A DNA stretch of 64,000 bases from Datura wrightii. Taxonomy: Eukaryota; Streptophyta; Magnoliopsida; Solanales; Solanaceae. How positions within the stretch are numbered: the stretch's first letter is position 1; each line of letters begins with the position of its first letter. The stretch spans positions 136,288,501 to 136,352,500 of the forward strand of contig JASDFA010000016.1 in NCBI GenBank assembly GCA_035772735.1, read 5' to 3'. The position numbers were made by a program, and so were the translations under genes. Positions 24,351 through 33,568 of this stretch are shown piece by piece. Below the pieces are notes generated by a model. The model had not been told where the DNA came from, ran no database searches, and saw only the letters and a program-made list of their open reading frames with translations.

Positions 24351-24355
24351 AGGCT

Positions 24356-25330
24356 CGTTCCAATGCCTACGACAAAGTCTGCCTAGAAAGGAGAAGTTGA
24401 GGAAAAGGTTGTTGAGCAGCCTAAAAATGCAATTGAGAGACCTGCGTCCCCATTTTGCAAAGGTTCCAAAAAAGTAGGACAAGAAAATCAAGAACGAGGT
24501 TGGGTTCAAGAAGTTCCTTAATATTTTGAAGGAGCTACACATAAGCATCCCTCTTATTGATGCTCCGAAATATGCAAAGTATATTATTGATATAGTTGGT
24601 TGCAAGGAGATTAATAGAGTTTGAGACAGTTGCACTTACTAAAGAGTGCAACTCAATGGTGTTGAATAAACTTTCGCAGAAGCTTAAAGACTTAGGGAGT
24701 TTTACCTTCTGCATAAAAATTGGTGTAAGAGAAGTGGGGCGTGCTCTTTGTGATTTGGATGCAAGTATCAATTTGATGCCCTTATCTGTGTTCAAGACAC
24801 TTGATTTAGGAGAACCTAGGCCCACTACCATGACTCTGCAGCTAGCTGATAGATCTTGTATCACTCCAGACTATACCATAGAGGATGTGCTTATTCGAGT
24901 TGCTAGTTTGTAATTCCTACTAACTTCATAATTCTTAATTTTGAAGCAGATAAAAAGGTGCTAGTCATATTGGGGCGCCCACTCTTAGCCGCTGGAGTGG
25001 CCATCATTAATGTAAGAGCAAGAAAGGTCAAGATAAGTGTACATGATGAGGAGGCCACTTTTAATGTATACAAAGCTATCTCCACACCTTCACACTACAA
25101 AGACTTATGCATGATCACATAGGTGGTTCTGAATAAGTGTGGGGTAGTAAAAGAAAAAGCTGAAAAACCCTGTGTTGATGAAATAAGAGAGGGCAATGTC
25201 AAGTTGTTCACATTTGGTATGTGGTTGGAGCATGAATTGAATGGTGGTGAGGTGGATCAAAAGAAAAGTAGGAATGAATTTAAGAAAACTCAGAAAAGGA
25301 GGAGAAAACGTAGGAGGGTATCTTGAGCTG
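24356..25330 (+). pseudogene. Athila-like gag C-terminus and aspartic protease pseudogene (element L)
   Basis: The frame KKFLNILKELHISIPLIDAP (24507-24566) is the Athila linker before the protease. After a frameshift, 24596-24913 encodes the protease core LIEFETVAL through CDLDASINLMPLSVF to LQLADRS and IEDVLIRV. The catalytic motif, normally D-L/S-G, reads D-L-D, so the conserved Gly after the active Asp is replaced. Downstream sequence matching the flap-to-C-terminal part is out of frame to about 25125. The enzyme would mature Gag; here it is dead. No RT, RNase H or integrase follows; the element goes straight into its 3' spacer. Confidence 0.85.
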
Positions 25331-25684
25331 AGAGAAGCGTTGTGTCGTGCTATTAAATCAGGCACTGGTTGGGAGGCAACCCAATTTATAATAGGTGTAT
25401 TTTTTTAATTTTATATAGCGTCACTTTTTTTTTGTTTTTGGTGTGCAGAGAAGGGGAAGTTTGAGTACCCAGAGTTAAAGCTAAGGAGTATGTTTTGAGC
25501 TTAAGTATGGGATCGTACGACCTGTGAATCAAAGAAACATGCTACTAGATAGGTCTAGAGGATTGCAGGGAGTATTTCTTACCCATGTATTATTTTATAT
25601 TATAGATCTCTGAGGATAGAGCATGAATTTAAGTGTGAGGTGAGGATATATCTTTCGATATTGTGAGATTAAGAGTGAGTATGC
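25331..25684 (+). other. Non-coding 3' spacer of element L
   Basis: It parallels the stretch after the protease in Q: GCACTGGTTGGGAGGCAACCC here and GCTGCTTGGGAGGCATC there, then T-rich sequence, a GAGGGGAAGT word, a CAGGGAGTATTTCT word and TTTAAGTGTGAGGTGAGG (25637-25654; a related TTTAAGTGTGAGATGAGG in Q at about 52195). It is cut by the M LTR at 25685, so the rest of the spacer and L's 3' LTR are not adjacent. Confidence 0.75.
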
Positions 25685-26238
25685 TGATGAGTTGGTAATT
25701 TACCAACTCCTTAGGCTCTTAAGCATGAGCTTTGAATATGTTTTCAACTCATCTAGAAAGGTTTTATGCGTTTTTCTTTGATTTTTTAGGTATTGGGATC
25801 AAATAAAGAAATCAAAGAAATTGAAAAAAATGCAAATATTGGAAGCAGAATTCCCGCATTTCACAGGATCTGCACCTACGAAATACAGGACCAATCATAG
25901 GAGTGCACTAGGATGATGCTGAAGAACACCTGTGAAATGTAGGTGAGCACCTACGCAATTACAAGACACATCTAGGACCCTCTAACCAGAGCTGTGAGTG
26001 AACTGCGCCTCGTGGATGGGCAGCCGCGAAATGCAGGTCTCGTGCAAGTGAGGCTATGTTAAAAAGGGTAAAATGGTCTAGCTCTGGCACAAGGACATTT
26101 TGGTTGCTTCTCAAGAAAAAATGGGAATCCATGTATAAGAAAAGAGGAGGAGACTTTTTCTAACTTGTACACTTTTTGGAAGAGAATAAAAGATTACATA
26201 CCTTAAGGAATAATGTAGAGAGATAAAGATAGAGATAG

Positions 26239-26285
26239 TCTTCTTCTTTTTCTTCTTCTTCTTCTTCTTCTTCTTCTTCTTCTTC
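26239..26285 (+). repeat. (TTC)n microsatellite in M LTR
   Basis: A nearly pure TTC/TTT tract of about 47 bp. Read on the minus strand it gives a poly-Lys string, which is not a gene. Confidence 0.95.
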
Positions 26286-26892
26286 AACTTTGTAGGGTAA
26301 GGATTCTCCATTAATGTATACAATTGAAGCTCAAATTCACTATTCAATTATGAATGTGAATGAATCTCTTATTGATTTAATTATCTTATTTACATTCATG
26401 AGTAGCTAATTTAATTGCTAGAGGTGTGTTCTTGATGTGAGTTTAGATTTGATTGGGTGTTATTAATTTATTTTTAGAGTCACTTATTATGCATGAATCT
26501 AATGATTTCTCTAAATTTTAATGCAAATATTTATGGTTACAAATATAGATTGTATTTACTTATCTTGATTTTGCTTGAAAAACGAAAGTAGGATATGGTT
26601 GAGAAAGAATTAGTGGGGATTTGGGTTTTGAAAATGTGGGATTGGGCTAAAAATAGCCAAAATCCATTTTCATAACTTAATTTAAGGATTAAGGCTAGAA
26701 ATAGCTTAATTCTTCCCCAAGCCAATATAGATAATGTGTTAAGTGAGCTTAGGGTTTGAAAGAACCAAAGTACAGTATGCCCAAGTGGATGAAAGACATT
26801 GGGTATAGACTTGTCCATGGCTATTCATGTTAGTAGTTAATTTTTGAGGCTTGTTGATTAACCCCAATCCTATCGATGTCCCATCAATAGCA

Positions 26893-28440
26893 TGATCTTG
26901 GGCAAAATAACATTCCCAAGTGATGCTTTATAACTTAGTTTTGTCTTGTTTATCAACTTAATTATATGCATTCTCATGTACTTCTATGTAAATGTGAATA
27001 TATATATACTAACCAACATGATTAGTTCTTGTTTTTATAGGTTTAAAATGAATTTGAGGAACTAATCCATGAGTTGGTGAAGTGGAGGCATGGAATCGGA
27101 AGTAAAACGCGAACGTCGGCAAGGAGGGACACGCGAAACAGCCCACCTGCGCGTTGGCAACATGCCACGGCAGGCAGGCTGCGTGACAGGAGCCGTGACA
27201 CGCCCTCAAACGCGCTGCACAAGCAGCGTGACATGCTGCCAACGCGGTCAGCTTCTGCCTGGCGACGGTTTTATGTGTTTTCCAGCGTGCCTACGCGTTA
27301 CCTCCGTGTCACGGAGGCAAATTGGCGCGATAAACTCCGTGACACAGAGCTATTTCATGCCGGAAATAATTTTATACACCTCACATCTACTATAAATAGG
27401 TCCCTTAGCTCCTAAAAGTATTTTGTCACGATTTATTTATGAAAAACTGCCAAGGAGTGAAGGGAGAAGTGGGAGAACTCACCTAGGGTTCATCAATTTC
27501 ATCTTCTCTTCTACAAATTCTTGTAAGTATGTTAGTAATTATATTTTCTTGTAATTATATGAACTTGAGTGGCTAGAACCCTTCCTCTAGGGTTGAAACC
27601 ACATGGTATGATTGTGAATACATGATTTTGTTTTGGTTTTAAGTTATAAATTGTTGTTTTGTCTTACATTCTTAGTTATGGTTGTTTTTATGATTGATCA
27701 CCATGAAAACACACATGTTACACCTAGATTAAAGCTTGAGAAAGTAAACCTAGGCAAGAAAAAAGAATGTAGGGAGAAAGTTTGTATCTTACGATATAAT
27801 TCTCGGTTAGGATAAGAAATTATACCTACTTTGCCTTGCTTGGTTACTAAAACAGAATGAGCTAGACACAACCTTAGAATTAGCACATCACCACTCGTAG
27901 AAGTAGTTGTGAAGCTAAGTTCAGTTAAATGATTAGAGGTACGAAAGTCCCTAATCAAAGAGCATAAACCCCGTAAACCACATCCACATAATTGAATTGC
28001 CCACGAACTAGAATGTCACATCCCTACTCAATGATGTAGTTGTGAGGCTAGTTTGTCGTGTTTAGAGGCTCGAAAGACCATGAACATGCAATTGTAATTA
28101 TGTGAGACGACAATTGATAATTCCATACTTAAACCATGACAAAGCGTAGTATCTCATGATTATCTGGCTTTAGCTCTAGTTGCTCCTTGAATGATTTCAG
28201 AGTATTTCGATGACCACCCCTAGACTTAATTAAACTTTATTGAAAAAGTCTAAATCAACACTTGTGAAAGTTAATATCACACTTGAACTTGATAATTAGC
28301 TGAATTGGTCCAGTCCCTTTGGGTTCAACATCCTGCTCTTAAAAAGGGCCACTGTATTACTTGTAAGACCACGTACACTTGCGTGTGCGCTCGGGCAGTC
28401 ATCAACAAGTTTTTGGAGCCGATGCTGCGCAGTCTCGACG
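26893..28440 (+). mobile_element. Single Athila-like LTR S5 retaining its PBS, TSD TAGCA
   Basis: The insertion is flanked by TAGCA (26888-26892 and 28441-28445), and the surrounding M LTR reads through when it is removed, as comparison with S2 shows. The LTR is 26893-28407 (TGATCTTGGGC to CATCAACA). It has a TATAAATA box at about 27388 and a GC-rich array with CTCCGTGTCACGGAG-type palindromes (27090-27350). Unlike a normal solo LTR it continues with the six-base spacer and an 18-base PBS-like sequence (28414-28431) plus nine bases before the TSD. Confidence 0.85.
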
Positions 28441-28720
28441 TAGCACATCTCTATTACTTGATCTTATTGTTGCTTCAACTTTCATTACTTCATTTTTCTA
28501 TTGAGTAGAATCATATAGTGTTCTTATTTTTACCCCAACATTTATTTTATGTATTGTGATAAAATGATACTAACTAGTTTAGGTTGACATACAACTTTAG
28601 TAGTGATTTATCCCTATTCCCAGTGGATTCGATCCTGATGCATAAAGTTGGGTAAATTATATTGCGAATGACCATGTACACTCTCTCCTAGCGAGAAGTG
28701 GATTTGGACGTTATCAATTT

Positions 28721-28738
28721 TAGCGCCATTGCCGAGGA
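28721..28738 (+). other. Primer-binding site of element M (Asp-tRNA type)
   Basis: TAGCGCCATTGCCGAGGA differs from the ideal Asp-tRNA complement by a few G-to-A-type changes. Its position right after the LTR end at 28716 supports the call. Confidence 0.8.
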
Positions 28739-28828
28739 AGAGGCATTGATAGCCTAGAGTTGTTAATTTGGACTATTAAAGTATCTTGTGTTATTTTTTC
28801 TATTATTTATGAGTTTTGTTGATTGATT

Positions 28829-29450
28829 ATGGGTGTGAAGATGAGCCCCTTTGAAAGGCTAATTCAGAACCCCAAGGTGTCTTCTTATGCTGAATCTCTC
28901 CGGCTGATGGATGAAATGTTGAGAAGAAAGGAGAGAAAAGATGCTATGTTGATAGTAATAATGAAGAAAATTGAGCTGTTGGCAAATTGTATGATGGGTT
29001 TTCATGTGAGATACCAACAAGCCAACCAAGGTTACTGGTATCCCCGTAACGAACATAAGGGTCAGTACTTTAATTGTACAGCTGAATCAAATAGTCAGGG
29101 GAGTGAAGAGTCCTCCTACTCCCGCATTGAAAGGATGCTTGAAGTGGTTCTTGAATGAGTTTTCTCAACCGATTCAGGGATTCAAGAGATAAAAAGTAAC
29201 CTATTAGACCTCACTCAAACAGTGAAGGACCATGAAGTGTCCATCAGGCATCTAGAGGAGAGAATGAACTTGTTAGCATCTCAAAGAGAATCAAGGTCAA
29301 GATGATGATCCAATAGCTGATGCAGGAAGATACCAGCCCAATCCCAAACAATGTTGATGAGGAAGATATAGAATGAGGGGTGGAAGAGTCATTTTTCAAG
29401 GAGACGTTAGAAGGCATTCTCTTGAATATTGATGGTAGAGGAAGTGAAGG
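28829..29450 (+). pseudogene. gag: Gag C-terminal remnant of element M
   Basis: A frame from about 28823 to 29155 encodes a charged, partly coiled segment with an NQGYWYPRNEHKG-like stretch. It continues after a stop as a heptad-like run, SNLLDLTQTVKDHEVSIRHL (29198-29255). That order (aromatic/Asn-rich linker then a helical tail ending in a Q/L-rich segment) is typical of the Gag C-terminus in Athila/Tat-type plant elements. Capsid proper and protease are missing. An acidic stretch EESFFKETLEGILL (29382-29423) already belongs to the linker before RT. S3 interrupts it at 29450. Confidence 0.6.
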
Positions 29451-31977
29451 TGTCACGACCCGAACGGAGGCCCGGATCGTAGACACGGGACAAGGAACCC
29501 CGAGAGACCCCAAGTCGACCCATGGCATAAGCGTACATCTAACTCATTCAATAAATGGAAGAAATCATCAATATAAACTCAGTGGAAGTCTAACTCAACA
29601 TAACATCAGCATAAGCATCTAAAGCAAAACACATACAAAGTCTGAAAAACCTCTAATCTGGACGAGTTGATGGGATAAGACCCCAACTAACTCAATAATG
29701 CTAAAATTGAAAATACATAAGGAAAGTGAAAGTCTAGCCCTCGAAGGATGAGGACTCACCAACCAAGAAGGTGCTAACTCTGGCAACCGACTACAAGCAG
29801 GGCTGAGCCTGGGAGTTGGGTCTTGTATCATGAAACAATACAACATAGAAGGTATGCAGTCAGTACGTGGAATGTACCGAGTATGCAAGGTAAGTAAACT
29901 GCTTAAGTAAAGTAAATCATTTAAAGCATTTCATAACATGTCATAAGCTTTCGCATCTGAGAGGAAGGAATACATGCATTCATCCTGAAATCATAATCTT
30001 TTCATAATAAGACCATGCATAGCTTCATCAAATCATAACTGATTCGAATGACTCAAAACTGAAAAATGACATTTATAAGAAAAGTTGAACAATGAGTCAA
30101 ACCTTTCCTTTAGAACATGCATGTATAAAATAATAACCATGAGTAATGAATAAGCAATATGAATTATATAGACAATGGGAGACTTGTCACTTAACCGATA
30201 TACCACGATAGAGCTTATGTGGTCCCGACTATCACACTCAAGTGGGAAGAGCCGTCCAAAACCTTGCTAGGGCTAAGGATGCTACCATGATATTTATATC
30301 AAGCTCATGGGCCATTAGGGCCGTGGATATCTCACAAGGGAGGTCCCAATAACATAATAGTGTCAACCTACATTGGCGCGTAGTTCTGGGGCATAAGGTG
30401 ATCGACCCTTAGCCCTCTCGGTGCTAGACTCTTCTCCCTAAACATGAAATGCTCTACGTTGTATATGACAAAGCTCAACATCGTCTATTGACGAAGCTCA
30501 ACAATGGAATCATGCATAAACTCAACATCGTATGAAACGAAACTCAACATTGTCATTTGACAAAGCTCAATAATGAAGTCATGCATAGAAACGACATCGT
30601 ATGAAAATGAAGCTAAATAATACATACATCTCAATTATGAATTCATGCATATGAGAAGATTTATTTCAAAACATGCCACAAGCACAAATATAAGTGGAAG
30701 CATCTACTCCAAAACTATGTGGTAAGCTCACTTTAGAGATACTACATCGTCATACTTGATATAAGGGCCTTGCCCAAAACTTTATCATGCTTGGATCTAC
30801 TCAATTCATTTTGAAAACAATATCATAATCATGGGTAGCTTTAGAAACATGCTTTTTATTATCAAATCTCATCATCATCATACATTCATCATCATTCTCT
30901 TCTTTCATGAACTTCTCATCCATGGACATTTTATTTCATAATTTAGAAAACACAATTTTTGATTGAAAATACTTTCGAATTTTCCCAAGCTCCATAATTC
31001 ATCAATATAAACATAATCTAATCATACCCATGTATAGAAATTGAATAATTATACAATTGGGTAAAAACCCCATAACTTGATCATAGGAATTTCTCACACT
31101 TCGCTAGAGATTTGGGCATGCGCGAGGAAGAAAACACCTACTCATAACCCTGCATACTTGGAAAGGATGATTTTACCACTTCTCTAATTGTCCAAGATGA
31201 GATTCCAATGGAAACCTTGAAGACTTGCTCTAAATCCTCTCTTCAAACTCTCAAGTTCGCACGCATGAAATGATTTAGCTTAGAATAGGTTTTTTCCTAT
31301 TAAAACCCTGTAAAACGAGCCTTAAACGACGTAGTTTAGGGTCTCATAGCATAGAAAAGTCGAAAATCCCCTTAATGAATCTACCCTGAAAACTGTCCAG
31401 ATTGGACCAACAGATGGAACCAACGGTTCGTTAGAACTAACGATGATCCATTCTGTTGCTCGTCATTTGCATTGCTGGAACCTGCTTCCGGAGCTGACCA
31501 ACGGATGGACAGGACGACTCGTCCTCTGACACCATGAATCATTACATCGACCGTCGTTTGCCCTTCATAAACACTGAACCTTCTAACCATGAGCCTTACC
31601 ACGAATCGTGGTTGCTCCCAACGAGTCGTGGTCTTGCTCCGTCATATGTACTGGAATTCTTGCAATCAAAGCACGACTGGTAAGAACGAGTTTTTACACC
31701 ACACAACGAGTCATGAAAAGACCCATTGTAAGCCATCTACTGAAGTCCATAACTTACCACGACTGCAAAGGACGGCCCATTATATCCCATAATGGGTCGT
31801 CACGTCACTCGTTGTTTCCACTGTCAACAAAACTTCTCATCCCAAAGGCTACATATGATGATACGTGGTTTGATACCACAAGTCGTTAGGTCGCCCATTC
31901 TTTGATAATTTCCCAGTTTCAGTAGTTTTCAACTTTTATCTCCCGGGTCTACTCTTAGGTACTTTTGGGGTATTACA
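29451..31977 (-). mobile_element. Solo chromovirus LTR S3 (minus strand) with TSD GAAGG
   Basis: On the minus strand it runs TGTAATACCCC (31977) to GGGTCGTGACA (29451), flanked by GAAGG at 29446-29450 and 31978-31982. It is 2527 bp. It carries ACGACTCGT/ACGAGTCGTGG words (31390-31900), a CTAAACTACGTCG block at about 31325, the CTCG...GAGG stem-loop and a decayed donor-like site (CCAAGTATGC). Excision rejoins the M linker before RT. No internal domain remains. Confidence 0.93.
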
Positions 31978-31982
31978 GAAGG

Positions 31983-33568
31983 GCTAGAAGAGGCATGTCT
32001 TGCTATAAAAAGTTTGGGATTCTACTCCTTCCAACCAAAGAATCTTGACCTTGACCTAAAGAATTTGACAACTCTACTATCACAACCATTAATCCTCATA
32101 CCACTAATCTTAGAGATAAAATCGCTACCTGCTCATTTGAAGTATGCTTATCTCGTGTGGAATGACGGCCTGTCATCATCTCAACTAAGCTCACTGATTA
32201 GCAAGTGTAGGCACTTCTGAAAGTCATAAAAAAGCATATCTGAGCAATAGGTTGGACTATAGCTGACATAATTGGCATACCTCCAAGAATTTACACTCAT
32301 AAGATTAACCTTGAGGAAGATTATAGTCCTTCTGTTGAGCATCAGAGGCATCTAAATCCACTGATACAAAAAGTAGTTAAGAAAGAGATCATCAAATGGT
32401 TAGATGTAGGAGTTGTATACCCGATAGCTGATAGCAGTTGGGGGAGCCCATTCCAATGTGTGCCTAAGAAAGGGGGAATCACTATGGTGCCAAATGAGAA
32501 AGATGAATTGATAGCAACACGGCCAGTCACTAGATGAAGGGTGTGTATGGATTACTACAAACTGAACTCATGCACCAAAAGGACCATTTTCCAATTCCAT
32601 TCATTGATCAAATGCTAGAATGATTGGCTAGGAAAGAGTTTTATTGTTTCTTAGATGGGTACTCGGGATACAATCAGATTTCAATTGCCTCAGAAGATCA
32701 AGAGAAAACCACCTTTACATGTCCCTATGGACTTTTGCATTTAATAGGATGCGCTTTGGGATTTGCAATGCTCCAGCTACATTCTAGAGGTGCATGATGT
32801 CAATCTTCTCAGATATGGTGGAGGATACCATGGAAGTCTTCATGGATGACTTCTCCATTGTGGGACATTCATTTGAGTAATGCTTGGCTCAATTAGATGA
32901 GGTGTTGAAGAGATGTGAAGAAACGAACTTGGTCCTTAATTGGGAGAAGTGCCATTTCATGGAAAAAGAAGGTATTATGCTGGGGCACAAAATTTCTAAG
33001 AAGGATATAGAGTTAGACCAAGCGAAAATTGAGGCCATAACTCATGTACCTCCTCCATAGAATATGAAGGGTATTCACAGCTTTTTGGGACATGGGGGCT
33101 TTTATCGCATATTTATCAAAGACTTCTCAAAGATAGCTCATCCTCTATTTGGGTTGTTGCAAAAAAAATCCAAAATTTTACTTTGATAATACTTGTATGA
33201 GGGCTTTCTTTGAGTTAAAAGAGAAGCTTATATCAGCTCCAATTATCACTGTACTAGATTGGACAAAGCCCTTCGAATTGATGTGTGATGCAAGTGGTGT
33301 AGTGTTAGGAGTGGTTCATGGGCAAATGAAAGAAAAGATTTTTCACCTCATATACTGCGCCAGAAAAGCCCTAAATGATGTGCAAGAAAATTGCACGGTG
33401 ATAGAACAAGAGTTGCTCACAGTAGTGTTTGCATTTGAAAAATTCCGAGCATACTTCTTAGGGACTAAGGTGGTGGTGCACTCTGACCATGCTGCACTCA
33501 GATATTTAATGACTAAAAAAGATGCTAAACCGAGGCTCATTAGGTGGGTACTTTTTCTCCAAGAATTC
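31983..33568 (+). pseudogene. Athila-like reverse transcriptase - RNase H pseudogene (element M)
   Basis: The order is: a KSLGFYSFQPKNLDLDLKN pre-RT linker (31995-32060), an LPAHLKYAYL motif (32128-32157), then RT blocks. These include a PKKGG word (32460s), RPVT-x-RVCMDYYKLN (32520-32565), a DGYSGYNQ-like block (about 32656), the F-M-D-D catalytic motif (32839-32850) and an LGHKIS-type block (about 32980). RNase H is open in 33149-33568, with ELMCDASG, FAFEKFRAY, SDHAALRYL and KKDAKPRLIRW motifs. RT has multiple stops and frameshifts. It should copy element RNA into cDNA in cytoplasmic particles; it cannot here. The reading stops mid-domain where chromovirus N inserted. Integrase is not in the window. 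Confidence 0.9.

Larger units (their letters stand above)
25685..28716 (+). mobile_element. 5' LTR of Athila-like element M, interrupted at 26892/28446
   Basis: It starts TGATGAGTTGG with a perfect 10-bp inverted repeat (GAGTTGGTAA at 25689-25698, TTACCAACTC at 25700-25709) and is related to S2. Left part 25685-26892, right part 28446-28716. It ends GGACGTTATCA, followed by a four-base spacer and an Asp-tRNA-type PBS, so it is a 5' LTR. A (TTC)n tract and a GC-rich palindromic stretch (about 25850-26045) lie inside. The left target duplication cannot be tested because M's 3' LTR is outside the window. Confidence 0.85.

Noticed and set aside
26111..26347. Minus-strand frame with a long poly-Lys run
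   Set aside because: It is the (TTC)n microsatellite of the M LTR read backwards.
27074..27415. Arg/Cys-rich open frames on both strands at 27.0-27.4, 39.8-40.2, 47.8-48.3 and 54.0-54.4 kb
   Set aside because: They coincide with the GC-rich palindrome arrays of Athila LTRs, are open in several frames on both strands and differ between copies.
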